From an uncultured Eggerthellaceae bacterium (GTDB lineage Bacteria > Actinomycetota > Coriobacteriia > Coriobacteriales > Eggerthellaceae), in assembly GCA_910589125.1 (NCBI GenBank), contig CAJURX010000010.1:1-64000 (forward strand): a stretch of DNA of 64,000 nt, given 5' to 3'. Both the position numbers and the translations under genes were made by a program. This document shows positions 43,151 through 52,515 of this stretch, piece after piece. The notes beneath the pieces are model-generated. The model made no database searches, was not told the DNA's origin, and saw only the letters and a list, made by a program, of their open reading frames with translations. Every line of letters starts with the position of its first letter. Position 1 is the stretch's first letter.

Positions 43151-45136
43151 ATGGACGAGCAAGAGCTCCGCTACCTACGACTGCTCTCAGAGGCATTCCC
43201 GAACATCGCCACCGCAACGACCGAGATCATCAATCTGAGCGCGGTCTTGAGCCTGCCCAAGGGCACGGAGATATTCGCCTCTGACATCCATGGCGAATAC
43301 GAGGCATTCTCCCACCTGCTCCGGAGTGGCTCGGGCTCTATCCGCCTGAAGATCGAGGATGCGTTCGGAGAGGATCTGACCGCTGCCGAGAAGCGCGACC
43401 TCGCCACGCTGATCTACTACCCCCGCGAGAAGCGCGAGCTCATGCTTGAGCGCGTAGAGGATGAGCGCGCTTGGTACACGACCACCATCGAGCGCCTCAT
43501 CGCGCTCTGCAAGCAGGCATCCGGGAAGTACACGTGCTCGAAGGTGCGCAAGGCGCTCCCTGAGGAATTCGCCTACGCCATCCAGGAGCTCATGAACGAG
43601 AACAACATAGCGGTGGACCGCGAGCGCTACCACCAGACCATCATCGACGCCGTCATCGCGACCGGGCAGGAAGCCGCATTCGTCGATGAGCTCTGCCGCC
43701 TGATCCAGCGCTTCTCGGTCGACCACCTGCACATCATCGGCGACATCTATGATCGCGGGCCCGCACCCGACGCCATCATGGACACCCTTGCGAACTATCA
43801 CTGCCTGGATATCCAGTGGGGCAACCACGACATCGTCTGGATGGGAGCAAGCCTCGGGCAGCGCGGCTGCATCGCACATGTGGTGCGCAATTGCGCGCGC
43901 TACGGGAACCTGTCCATCCTAGAAGATGCTTACGGCATCAACATCCTCCCGCTGGCTGACTTCGCGCTGGAAGCCTATGCGGAGGACCCGTGCGTGGCAT
44001 TCGGCCTCAAGGGCGACCCTGACCTGCCCGAGCGCCAGCTGATGATCAGCCAGAAGATACAGAAGGCCATGGCCATCATCCAGTTCAAGGTGGAGGGCCA
44101 GCTGATACGAGAGCGGCCCGAGCTGGGGCTCTCAGACCGCATGCTCTTGCACAAGATCGACCACGATGCCGGGACCGTCGTGGTGGACGGCGTGGAGTAC
44201 GCGCTGACGGATACGGTATTCCCCACGCTCGACCCTGCCGACCCCTACCGGCTGACCCCTCAAGAGGAATCCGTGATGGCACGGCTCGAGCAGTCGTTCA
44301 CCTCCAGCGAGAAGCTGCAACGCCACATGAAGCTGTTCTTGGAGAACGGGAGCCTCTACAAGATGGATTCAGGGACCCTCATGTTCCATGCCAGCGTGCC
44401 CCTGAACGAGGACGGCACGTTGATGGAAGCCGAGGTCTTTGGAAAGCGCTACAAGGGACGCGAGCTGTACGATGTGCTGGAGCACCATGTGCGCGACGCC
44501 TTCTTCAGCGAGGACGAGGAGGTGCGCCTGCGTGACCGCGACCTGCTCTGGTGGCTGTGGCTCTCTCCCGCCTCTCCCCTGTTCGCAAAGAGCAAGATGG
44601 CCACGTTCGAGCTGTACCTGATAGCTGACAAGGCGGCTCGCAAGGAGGTCAAGAACCCGTTCTACTCGCTGCAAGATGACGAGCAGGCCATGGCGGGCAT
44701 CTTCCGGGACTTCGGCATGGATCCCGAGACGTCGCGCATCGTGTGCGGGCATGTGCCCGTGAAGGCGAAGGACGGCGAGGACCCCGTCAAGTGCAACGGC
44801 AGGGTGCTCACGATCGACGGCGGATTCTCGCGAGCCTATCAACCCACGACGGGCATCGCGGGCTACACCCTGATATCGAACTCGTATGGATTCGTGCTGG
44901 CAGCCCACGAGCCCCTCTCCTCGAAGCGGGAAGCCATCGAGAAGGGGCTGGACATCCATTCATCGCGACGCGTCGTGGAGCGCGTGAGCGAGCGCACGCT
45001 GGTCGCGGATACGGACAACGGCGCGCGCCTGCAAGAGCGCGTGGACGATCTGAGCCGCCTCGTGCACGCCTACCGCCAGGGATTCATCCCCGAGCGCAAC
45101 CCGGGAGCACCGAATAGCCGCATAGCCAGCGCGTGA
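43151..45136 (+). CDS. fbp: Fructose-1,6-bisphosphatase, class III
   Basis: A 661-residue class III FBPase of normal length (the Firmicutes/Coriobacteriia type). It contains the metallophosphatase motifs ASDIHGEYEAF, IGDIYDRGPAPD, IQWGNHDIVWMG and CGHVPVKAKDGEDPVKCNG. It supports gluconeogenesis. ATG 43151 is five bases after AAGGAG; ATG 43136 and 43148 are in frame but badly placed. It is a single gene after cysK. Confidence 0.96.
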   Translation: MDEQELRYLRLLSEAFPNIATATTEIINLSAVLSLPKGTEIFASDIHGEYEAFSHLLRSGSGSIRLKIEDAFGEDLTAAEKRDLATLIYYPREKRELMLERVEDERAWYTTTIERLIALCKQASGKYTCSKVRKALPEEFAYAIQELMNENNIAVDRERYHQTIIDAVIATGQEAAFVDELCRLIQRFSVDHLHIIGDIYDRGPAPDAIMDTLANYHCLDIQWGNHDIVWMGASLGQRGCIAHVVRNCARYGNLSILEDAYGINILPLADFALEAYAEDPCVAFGLKGDPDLPERQLMISQKIQKAMAIIQFKVEGQLIRERPELGLSDRMLLHKIDHDAGTVVVDGVEYALTDTVFPTLDPADPYRLTPQEESVMARLEQSFTSSEKLQRHMKLFLENGSLYKMDSGTLMFHASVPLNEDGTLMEAEVFGKRYKGRELYDVLEHHVRDAFFSEDEEVRLRDRDLLWWLWLSPASPLFAKSKMATFELYLIADKAARKEVKNPFYSLQDDEQAMAGIFRDFGMDPETSRIVCGHVPVKAKDGEDPVKCNGRVLTIDGGFSRAYQPTTGIAGYTLISNSYGFVLAAHEPLSSKREAIEKGLDIHSSRRVVERVSERTLVADTDNGARLQERVDDLSRLVHAYRQGFIPERNPGAPNSRIASA

Positions 45137-45156
45137 AGCCGCTTGGGGGCGCGATG

Positions 45157-46041
45157 CTAGCGCAGCGTCACGCCCTCGGGAAGCTCTACGTTGCGCCAGT
45201 CCTCCTCGGCATCCTCATCCTCTGCATCTGCGTCGTCAACGGGCGCCAGCACTTCTTCCTGCACAGGATCGAACGCAGCACGGAACGCATCGACATAGGC
45301 GCGCGGCACCGCGAACACGATCTTGCCGATGGAGCCGGGATGCTCCGCTATCCACGCTTGGATGATGCCGATGATCTGGGATGCGTCATAGCCGAGCCGA
45401 CCGCATCCGAATGCACCCAAGATGAGCGTCTCGCATCCGTTCGCCGCCGCTATGCGCAGAAGCGTCTCGATGCGCGTGCGCAATGCGTTGTCACATTCGC
45501 GCTCTGAGCGATGGTTCTCAAGGGCACGTGCGCGCATGGGCTCTGAGATGACGATGACGTCCGCCTTCTTGATGGAGCCACCGCGCAAGAACACCACGTC
45601 AGGGCAGAGCACGGCACGGTCCGTGAACAGCATGCCGCGACGATAGTCCCGATTCTTGTCGTAATAGTCCTCCTTCAGCTCGCAGAGCACCGGATACAGG
45701 TTGCTCTCCGAGCAGAGGATCTGCTCAGGTCCGAACGCGCCATCCTCATACGCGCCGCCGGGGCGCGTGAACGACGCTGGATCGACCACCATCACGCGAC
45801 CTTGCCCCTCGGCCCAGATCGCTTCGGGCACGAAGCTGGTCACGACGCGCGTCTCCGTGGCTTCCGCCTGAGCCTCCGGAAGCTCCAGCTCACGGCCAAT
45901 GCCCTCTTCGTAGATGATGGCACCATCAGCGGACGCGTGCGCTTCCTTCGAGAATGCGCCGCGCATCAACCCGAGATGCTTTGCCGCTTGCTGTGCGCGC
46001 TCCTCGCGTTCGGCACTGCGCTGCTCTTTCCCGTCTGCCAT
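45157..46041 (-). CDS. TIGR02452-family PARG-like macrodomain protein
   Basis: A 294-residue protein of the microbial PARG-like (TIGR02452) family: VVDPASFTRPGGAYEDGAFG, LCSESNLYPVL, and LILGAFGCGRLGYD. Family members hydrolyse ADP-ribose polymers or related marks. The usual catalytic QEE after the GGG loop is changed here to PEQ, so the second glutamate is missing and activity is in doubt. The last ~30 residues are acidic. AAGGGAGC is six bases before ATG. No ADP-ribosyltransferase is adjacent. Confidence 0.8.
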   Translation of the reverse strand: MADGKEQRSAEREERAQQAAKHLGLMRGAFSKEAHASADGAIIYEEGIGRELELPEAQAEATETRVVTSFVPEAIWAEGQGRVMVVDPASFTRPGGAYEDGAFGPEQILCSESNLYPVLCELKEDYYDKNRDYRRGMLFTDRAVLCPDVVFLRGGSIKKADVIVISEPMRARALENHRSERECDNALRTRIETLLRIAAANGCETLILGAFGCGRLGYDASQIIGIIQAWIAEHPGSIGKIVFAVPRAYVDAFRAAFDPVQEEVLAPVDDADAEDEDAEEDWRNVELPEGVTLR

Positions 46042-46137
46042 GGAAGCTCCCTTCGCCGCTGAGATACGTGCAGCAATGATATGCCAAGTCGCGCCCGAGC
46101 AACAGGGAGAAGCAGGGACGGACGCTCAGCTGCGCTC

Positions 46138-47361
46138 CTACGCGACCGACACCTCGGCAGCGCGATTGCCCCCTGCCTCGGATGTCTGCAAGCGCCTCTT
46201 CGCCGCCGCGAATCCCACGCTCAGGAACGCCACCGCGAACAAGAGCAGCACCCCCAAGTCCAGGACCGCATCTCCCACGGCGCTACCCGGCCCCATCTGC
46301 GCAGCCAGCTGGCATGCATCCGTATACCAGAAGCCCGGTAGCCAATGCGCAAGGGCCATCACCTCAGGCGACAGCAGCTCGAGCGGCACCCACGCCCCAC
46401 CCAAGAACGACACGACCATGCCGAAGATGTTGCCGAAAGCGTTGCACATGAGCGCGCTGACGCCGAATTGCCCCAGCATGAAGCCGAACGCGAGCGCCAT
46501 GAGGGAATAGGCCAGGATGGCCAGTCCGCAGAATGCGAGCCCCTCCACGGAGATGGCAGCCACCGCATCGGGGAATGCGATCAGGCCGAGCAGGAGCGTC
46601 CATGCGCATGACACCAGCGCGAGGATGCCGCACGAGAGCGCAAGCTGCACGTTGTAGGAAGCGTAGCTCATGGGGGACGCCAGGTTCCTGCGGCGCACAT
46701 CCGCGCGATTCATCGTGGATATCAGCATCCCGATGCAGACCACGATGCCCGCGAACAGCGTATAGGTGGACCACTGGAGGTAGAACACGAACCTGTCCGG
46801 TCCCGCGACAGCATCGCTCGCCTGCATCACCTGCACATCGGCACGCACGTCCATGACCTGCGCAGTGCGCATGAGCACCTCTTCGAAGGGAGCGTCTGGA
46901 GCCTCTACGATGAGCGAGCGCACGCACGACAGGTACGCATCCACAGCCTCGTCCATCAGCGCGCCATCAGCCGCATAGTAGCTGTACACGACATCCATCT
47001 GCGGCGCTTCCTCACCTGCAAGCGCCGCCGCGCGGAACGCCTCTTCATACCCCTCGGGCACGACCAGCAGATAGCCTGTCTGCCCCTTCGCCACCGCATC
47101 TTGGAATGCCAGCGGCGAATCGGCCACCTGCACGAGCGTGGCGCGCTCTCCCAAGAACTCCTCCAGCGCCTTCGACAGGGCGCTCTCGTCACGGTCGACC
47201 AGGGCAACCTCGACGCTCTCCCCCTGCAGCAGCTCCTCGGTGCCAGAGAAGTCGAATGACTGCGACATGAAGATGCCCATGAAGCTGAGGCCCACGATGT
47301 AGACCAAGAAGAACACCAGGTTCCCGCGGATGACGCGCAGGGCGCACTTACAAGCTTGCAT
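46138..47361 (-). CDS. ABC-2 type exporter permease
   Basis: A 407-residue permease: one N-terminal helix, a ~150-residue outside domain, then five or six membrane segments in the C-terminal half with FLGGAWVPLELLSPEV, the loop typical of ABC-2 permeases. Third gene of the ATPase-permease-permease operon, overlapping the other permease by 14 bases. Similar to LnrN/YhgE-like exporters that give resistance to membrane-active compounds; the substrate is not known. Confidence 0.85.
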   Translation of the reverse strand: MQACKCALRVIRGNLVFFLVYIVGLSFMGIFMSQSFDFSGTEELLQGESVEVALVDRDESALSKALEEFLGERATLVQVADSPLAFQDAVAKGQTGYLLVVPEGYEEAFRAAALAGEEAPQMDVVYSYYAADGALMDEAVDAYLSCVRSLIVEAPDAPFEEVLMRTAQVMDVRADVQVMQASDAVAGPDRFVFYLQWSTYTLFAGIVVCIGMLISTMNRADVRRRNLASPMSYASYNVQLALSCGILALVSCAWTLLLGLIAFPDAVAAISVEGLAFCGLAILAYSLMALAFGFMLGQFGVSALMCNAFGNIFGMVVSFLGGAWVPLELLSPEVMALAHWLPGFWYTDACQLAAQMGPGSAVGDAVLDLGVLLLFAVAFLSVGFAAAKRRLQTSEAGGNRAAEVSVA

Positions 47362-48538
47362 ACCGTTGCCTCCTGAGGGATCGGACCGATAGACCGAGCA
47401 GCACCGCTGACATCACCAGCAAGGCCGCGATATGCGTGAGGAGAGGACCCAGGCTGTCGTAATACATCACGCTGTAGAATGCCTGCGCGATCTGCGCCGC
47501 AGGGTTGATCCACGTCGTCCACGGAGCGCTTGCCGCTATGGCATCCGCGAGCTGCATGGTCGGCTGTCCGTAGAGCCCCGCGAACATGGAGGCAAAGCAC
47601 ACGATCCCCGTGAGCATCCCCGACTTGCCGTTCTCAGGCACCTTGGGGATGGCAGAGATGGCACACCCCAGGGACATGGCGGTCAGAGAAGCCGCCGCCG
47701 TGACAGCCAAGCACTCCGCATCGCGTCCGCCGAAATCTATCCCGATCGCGAAGCGCATGACCGCATAGGCGATGGCAAGGCATGCGAAGTTGATGATCCA
47801 GCATGCGATGAATGTGGCGATCACCGCCTTCCCATGGCTGAGTCCCCCGATGGCGCGACGTGCGCCCAGGGCAGAGAGGTTGGGGCGCATCCGCTGGAAT
47901 GCCAGCAAGCTCACACCGCCTCCGAAGAGCGCAGCCATCCCCAACAGCGCGAAGTAGTAGCGCACCGACTCCTTCGGCTGATTGTGCGTCACATCCACCT
48001 GCGTCGTAGCATCAACGCCTTCGAGCGCAGACTGCAAGGCAGCAGGATCGGCCAGCATGGCGGGGTCGCGCGCGATCATATCGCGCAGCAACGCAGACTT
48101 CGATGCATACTCGTCCATGACCGTGCTCACGATCTGCGCTTTGGATAGCTCCATGCCCTGAGATGAAAGGTCGCCCGCGACATGGACCTCAGGGATGCTG
48201 CCCTGGAGCTGCACGTAGGCGACCATGCGGTCATCGTCGCCTGAGGTGTCCTCCACCACGCGCTCCGCTTCTTCAGCAGAGGCCGTGCGCACGACGCTGA
48301 ACAGCCGCTCATCTCCCGTGGATGTCGCATCGATGAAGGCATCGAATGCCTCGCCTTCGGGCGAGTCCTCCGGCTCGACCACAGCGATGCGGATGGGGTC
48401 GAGGTTCGCCATCTCGTCGATCGGCCCGAACATCATGGAGAACACGCTCATGAGCACGATCGGGAAGACGAGGGACCAGATGATGATCTCAGGCAACCGC
48501 ACGAGGCTGGCAAGGGTATATCTGATGGTAGTCAACAT
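47348..48538 (-). CDS. ABC-2 type exporter permease
   Basis: A 396-residue permease with the same plan as its neighbour: N-terminal helix, outside domain (about 45-205), C-terminal bundle of about six helices. The two form a heterodimeric channel. GAGGGG lies eight bases before ATG, 11 bases after the ATPase stop. Confidence 0.85.
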   Translation of the reverse strand: MLTTIRYTLASLVRLPEIIIWSLVFPIVLMSVFSMMFGPIDEMANLDPIRIAVVEPEDSPEGEAFDAFIDATSTGDERLFSVVRTASAEEAERVVEDTSGDDDRMVAYVQLQGSIPEVHVAGDLSSQGMELSKAQIVSTVMDEYASKSALLRDMIARDPAMLADPAALQSALEGVDATTQVDVTHNQPKESVRYYFALLGMAALFGGGVSLLAFQRMRPNLSALGARRAIGGLSHGKAVIATFIACWIINFACLAIAYAVMRFAIGIDFGGRDAECLAVTAAASLTAMSLGCAISAIPKVPENGKSGMLTGIVCFASMFAGLYGQPTMQLADAIAASAPWTTWINPAAQIAQAFYSVMYYDSLGPLLTHIAALLVMSAVLLGLSVRSLRRQRYASL

Positions 48539-48549
48539 GACGTGGCCCC

Positions 48550-49497
48550 TCAGTCGCGCAGTTCGCGGCCGGTGATCTCAAGGAACACATCATTCAAGGT
48601 GGGCGGCTCAGCCCAGATGCGCCCCGGTGCTATCTTGGCCTTCGACAGCTCCGCCAGCACATCAGCGACGTTATGCTGGCCATTGCTGCATGCCACCCTG
48701 AGCCGACCGTCGTCGTAGGAGACGCGCACCACGTGCTCCAGCTTGCCGATCGCGATCACGGCAGCTTCGCTCACCTCAGCCTCGATGACGATCTGCTCGC
48801 CCGCCGCCACGATGGCCTTCAGCTCCTCGTTCGTGCCGCATGCGAGCGTGCGCCCCTTGTCCATGATCATGATGCGCGTGCATATCTCCTCCACCTCTTC
48901 CATGTAGTGGCTCGTGTACACCACCGTGGATCCTGCCTGGTTCATGACCTTGATCCCGTCCAGGATGGAAGCGCGGCTCTGAGGGTCGACCGCCACCGTA
49001 GGCTCGTCGAAGAACACGAGCTCGGGCTTGTGCGCTATCCCGCACGCGATGTTCAGGCGACGCAACAGACCGCCGGAGAGCTTCTTCGGACGCGCGCGGA
49101 CATACTCCTCGAGGCCCACGAACTCCACCGCCTCGGCTACGAGCTGCTTGCGCCGAGCAGCATCGCTCACATACAGGCTGCAGAAGTAGTCTATGTTCTC
49201 GCGCACGGTGAGCTCTTCGAACACGGCAACATTCTGCGGCACCACGCCGATGCGGCGCTTGAGGTCGTAGCGGGTCTGCGACATGGGCTGCCCGAATAGC
49301 TCGATGCTCCCCTTGTCATAGGTCAAGAGCTGCAAGATGCAGTTCATGGCCGTGGTCTTGCCGCTCCCGTTCGGTCCCAAGAGACCGAATATCTCTCCGG
49401 GTGCGATCTCCATGCTCAGATGGTCCAGCGCCACCATGGAACCGTAACGCTTCACCAGGTTCTGCACGGATAGCACGCAGGCATTGCTCTCATTCAT
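48550..49497 (-). CDS. ABC transporter ATP-binding protein (drug/linearmycin-type exporter)
   Basis: A 315-residue ATPase: Walker A GPNGSGKTT, Q-loop in VVPQNVAVF, signature KLSGGLLRRLN, Walker B LVFFDEPTVAVD and switch TSHYMEE, then a ~90-residue C-terminal domain of the DrrA/LnrL type. AAAGGA is seven bases before ATG 49497. First gene of the exporter operon and divergent from a membrane LuxR regulator; an 18-bp palindrome lies between the two. Confidence 0.93.
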   Translation of the reverse strand: MNESNACVLSVQNLVKRYGSMVALDHLSMEIAPGEIFGLLGPNGSGKTTAMNCILQLLTYDKGSIELFGQPMSQTRYDLKRRIGVVPQNVAVFEELTVRENIDYFCSLYVSDAARRKQLVAEAVEFVGLEEYVRARPKKLSGGLLRRLNIACGIAHKPELVFFDEPTVAVDPQSRASILDGIKVMNQAGSTVVYTSHYMEEVEEICTRIMIMDKGRTLACGTNEELKAIVAAGEQIVIEAEVSEAAVIAIGKLEHVVRVSYDDGRLRVACSNGQHNVADVLAELSKAKIAPGRIWAEPPTLNDVFLEITGRELRD

Positions 49498-49548
49498 CGG
49501 CGATCCTTTCGACGCTCCCATTCTTGGGGAAGCATGCGCGCGCATCAA

Positions 49549-49566
49549 CCGTGACATTTGTCACGG
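49549..49566. promoter_or_regulatory. 18-bp palindrome between the exporter operon and the LuxR gene
   Basis: CCGTGACATTTGTCACGG: 8-bp perfect arms with a 2-base centre, 52 bases before the ATPase start and 74 before the LuxR start. It contains GTGA-N6-TCAC, the CRP/FNR spacing, and equally a TGACA-N2-TGTCA dyad like sites of NarL/LuxR-type regulators. The neighbouring LuxR protein is the simplest candidate to bind it. Confidence 0.6.
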
Positions 49567-49626
49567 CTCCCTAAGACCCCAGCGTAGAGCCATGATCCGT
49601 CCAGCACCCACATGCGCGCTCACGGG

Positions 49627-49632
49627 TATAAT
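49627..49632 (+). promoter_or_regulatory. -10 box (TATAAT) of a probable leaderless LuxR promoter
   Basis: A perfect TATAAT ends eight bases before ATG 49641 with no ribosome site between. No clear -35. Confidence 0.65.
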
Positions 49633-49640
49633 CTCCTGCC

Positions 49641-50333
49641 ATGGAATACTACCTAGATGAGATGAGCCTCTTCGCGCTCTGCTGCATCCTGCTGATCGCG
49701 CACCCCTTTGACCCCTTCGCCATCGCCGGGCTCCTCGCAGCCGTGACGATGGTCTGCGCCAGCAATGCGAGCGCTCCCGTGCGCATCGGAGTCGAGGTGG
49801 CGTTCACCACCATCGCATGCGCATCGAGCGCGCTCTTCGCATTCCTTCCCGTGGCCGCCTATCGGCTGATGCACGAGCGTCCGTGGGCAGTTCGCCTCGC
49901 ATGGGTCGTACCGCTGATCTTGCATGGAGCGACCTTCGGCATGGATGCCCTCTGGGTGCAGGGATGCGCGATCTGCATCGTCGCCTGCGCGTTGGCGGTG
50001 CGCGACGCGCGAACGGTCACGGAGCGCTCAGGGCTCACCCGCGCATATGACGAGCTCCGGGAGCGCACCATCGCCCTTGCGAACAGGGAGGCAGATGGGG
50101 CTCGCGCAGCTGATGCGCCCAACGACAGCACAAGCCAGCCCGCCCTCTTCGAGGACCTCACACAGCGCGAGATAGCAGTGGCGCAGCTCGTAGCAGAGGG
50201 CATGGACAACCGCGAGATATCCCAGCGGCTCTTCCTCTCCGAGGGGACGATCCGCAACCACATCAGCGCCATCCTGTCGAAGAAGCAGCTCACGAACCGC
50301 ACGCAGATCGCCGTGCTCTACTACACGAGCTGA
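49641..50333 (+). CDS. Membrane-bound LuxR-family transcriptional regulator
   Basis: A 230-residue protein with four or five membrane helices in residues 8-120, a short coil and a C-terminal LuxR helix-turn-helix (about 168-230: LTQREIAVAQLVAEGMDNRE, then SEGTIRNHISAIL). There is no receiver domain. This membrane-LuxR layout is common in Coriobacteriia, where such proteins are found next to genes they regulate. It is divergent from an ABC exporter operon and probably induces it when a membrane-active compound is present. Confidence 0.9.
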   Translation: MEYYLDEMSLFALCCILLIAHPFDPFAIAGLLAAVTMVCASNASAPVRIGVEVAFTTIACASSALFAFLPVAAYRLMHERPWAVRLAWVVPLILHGATFGMDALWVQGCAICIVACALAVRDARTVTERSGLTRAYDELRERTIALANREADGARAADAPNDSTSQPALFEDLTQREIAVAQLVAEGMDNREISQRLFLSEGTIRNHISAILSKKQLTNRTQIAVLYYTS

Positions 50334-50384
50334 CGCACGCCAGCCGTCATGTGCGCCTGCTCACGCGCGCCTGCGCACGTGCGA

Positions 50385-51650
50385 TCAGAGGGCGCCAGCT
50401 TCGATGAAGATGCGATAGAGCTCCAAGCGGGATTCGATGACCTCTGCCAAGCGACGGATGGCCTCGGTGATGCTCTCAGGGCTCTCATAGCTGAAGTTGA
50501 TGCGCATGCTGTTCTTGCCCGCGCACCCCTCCGGATAGAACGAGTCTCCTGGAACGTACGTGACGCCCGCCTCCAGCGCTTCGGCCAGCATGCTCCCGGT
50601 ATCAACGTAATCCGGCAGCGTGACCCAGATGAACAGTCCGCCTTCCGGATGCGTCCACGTGGCCTCAGGCGGGAAGAACTCCTCCAGCGCCGCCAGCATG
50701 GCATTGCGCCGCTCGGTATAGGTGGCGATGAACTTATGCAGCGTGCCCTGCCACGGGATATCCGTGAAGTAGTGCTCCACGATGGCCTGGTCGAGCGAGC
50801 TGCCGCATAGGTCTGCCCCCTGCTTCGCCAGCAGCACCTTCGACAGCACATGCCTCGGTGCCACGATCCAGCCCACGCGCAGGCCCGGAGCGAATATCTT
50901 GGAGACGGTGCCCAGATAGATGACCTGATCATCCAGCGCCTTCAGAGGGATCTGGTGTCCCCCATCGAAGCGGATGCGGCCATAGGGATCGTCCTCGATG
51001 ATGAGGAAATCGTATTCATGGGAGAGCTCGATCAGACGACGACGGCGCTCGGGTGACATGGTCACGCCGCTCGGATTCTGGAAGTTCGGGATGACGTAGG
51101 CGAACTTGAGGCGCGGGTTGCCCTTGCCGATGCGCTCGAGCTCCTCCTCGAGCAGGTCCATGCGCATGCCCTCTTCATCCATATCCACCGCATGCACATC
51201 GGGCTGGTACGCAGAGAACGCCTGCAGCGCGCCCAGATACGTGGGACCTTCCGTGATGATGATGTCACCGGGATCGATGAACGTCTTGGCCAGCAGATCC
51301 AGCGCCTCCTGCGCTCCGCTGGTCAGCACCACGTTCTCCGGCTTCGCGCGCACGCCGATATCCCTCAGCAGGTGCGTGACCACCTTGCGCGTCCCAGGTC
51401 GGCCGTCCGTGGGACCATATTGGCACGCGACGGACATCCCGTGGATATCCTTGACCGCTGCCATCATGGCATGGTCGATATCCTCTTTCGGGAGCAGCCG
51501 CACATCCGGCATGCCGCCTGAGAGGGAGATGATGTCAGGGCGCGTAGCAGCGGAGAACAGGTCGCGCACCGGCGATGACCGCATGTGGTGTATCCGCGAT
51601 GCAACCTTGCTGTTGGATGTGTCGAATTCGAGATGCGCTGTGCCAGTCAC
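50385..51650 (-). CDS. PLP-dependent aminotransferase, class I/II (LysN/2-aminoadipate type)
   Basis: A 421-residue fold-type I aminotransferase without the GntR domain of MocR regulators. Visible: ISLSGGMPDVRLLP, TSGAQEALDLLAK, IPNFQNPSGVTMS, DPYGRIRF, and the PLP lysine in YLGTVSKIFAPGLRVGW. Closest in pattern to 2-aminoadipate/aromatic aminotransferases; the substrate is not settled. Start is GTG 51650, six bases after AAAGGAG. Confidence 0.88.
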   Translation of the reverse strand: MTGTAHLEFDTSNSKVASRIHHMRSSPVRDLFSAATRPDIISLSGGMPDVRLLPKEDIDHAMMAAVKDIHGMSVACQYGPTDGRPGTRKVVTHLLRDIGVRAKPENVVLTSGAQEALDLLAKTFIDPGDIIITEGPTYLGALQAFSAYQPDVHAVDMDEEGMRMDLLEEELERIGKGNPRLKFAYVIPNFQNPSGVTMSPERRRRLIELSHEYDFLIIEDDPYGRIRFDGGHQIPLKALDDQVIYLGTVSKIFAPGLRVGWIVAPRHVLSKVLLAKQGADLCGSSLDQAIVEHYFTDIPWQGTLHKFIATYTERRNAMLAALEEFFPPEATWTHPEGGLFIWVTLPDYVDTGSMLAEALEAGVTYVPGDSFYPEGCAGKNSMRINFSYESPESITEAIRRLAEVIESRLELYRIFIEAGAL

Positions 51651-51738
51651 GTTCGCTCCTTTGCCCTTTCGGCAAGATTGTAAGGGATGGCGTCCCTCAA
51701 AGCCACAGAAGGACAGGCAGCGGGCGCACGCGGCACCC

Positions 51739-52515
51739 TCACGCGAAGCGCTCTATGTGCGCCTCTCCCGAGACGATAGCGCGAATGCCCCCGTCATGCT
51801 GGCGCAGCAGCATGCGACCGCGCTCATCCACGCCCGCGAAGCTTCCTTCGGTGACCTCGCTCCCCTCGCGGACGGCAACGACGCATCCCGCCAAGGCATT
51901 CGCCTCCTCGAAGCCTCCCAAGAACGACGAGAACGGTTGCGCGAGCCATGCCTCGTAATGCTCAGCGAACGATCCGAGCACGCAGTGAGCAGCCCTTGAG
52001 ACCGTCACCTCCGCGCCCTCTGCAAGATCCAGGGCGTACGCGCACCGATCGTCGCGCTCAGCCCCTTCCGGTGGCAGGACATTCACGCCGACCCCGAGGC
52101 AGAGCGCATCAGGCGTGCCTTCGAGGGAGATGCCGCAGAGCTTCGCCAGCACGCCATCGCGAAGGACCATCACATCGTTCGGCCACTTCACCTTGATCTG
52201 CTCCGCGGCCTGCTCTGGGAGCATCCGACAGAGCCCCTGCCGGACAGCCAGTCCCGTCACCAGGCTGAGCGTCGGCACCTTCGCCATCAGCGCTGCCGCA
52301 TCCTCAGTTGCCACGCGCTCGCGCGGACGCACGAGGATGGAGAGATAGAGACCGCCCTCAGGGCTCACCCACGCATGCCCCCGACGCCCATAGCCGCCGA
52401 CCTGCTCCTTGGCCATGACGACCGTGCCCTCGGGAGCACCTTCGGCTATCAGCTCCTTGATGCAGCTATTGGTGGATGCGACCTGATCCCGAGCGTGGAT
52501 GTCGAACGCGATCAC
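51739..52515 (-). CDS. birA: Biotin--[acetyl-CoA carboxylase] ligase
   Basis: A 258-residue BirA without the N-terminal DNA-binding domain. Motifs: biotin-AMP loop GGYGRRGHAW, SILVRP, KVKWPNDVMV and KLCGISLEG, with a small C-terminal domain. It attaches biotin to carboxylase subunits. ATG 52515 overlaps the folP-folK stop by four bases (ATGA), so translation is coupled. Confidence 0.93.
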   Translation of the reverse strand: MIAFDIHARDQVASTNSCIKELIAEGAPEGTVVMAKEQVGGYGRRGHAWVSPEGGLYLSILVRPRERVATEDAAALMAKVPTLSLVTGLAVRQGLCRMLPEQAAEQIKVKWPNDVMVLRDGVLAKLCGISLEGTPDALCLGVGVNVLPPEGAERDDRCAYALDLAEGAEVTVSRAAHCVLGSFAEHYEAWLAQPFSSFLGGFEEANALAGCVVAVREGSEVTEGSFAGVDERGRMLLRQHDGGIRAIVSGEAHIERFA

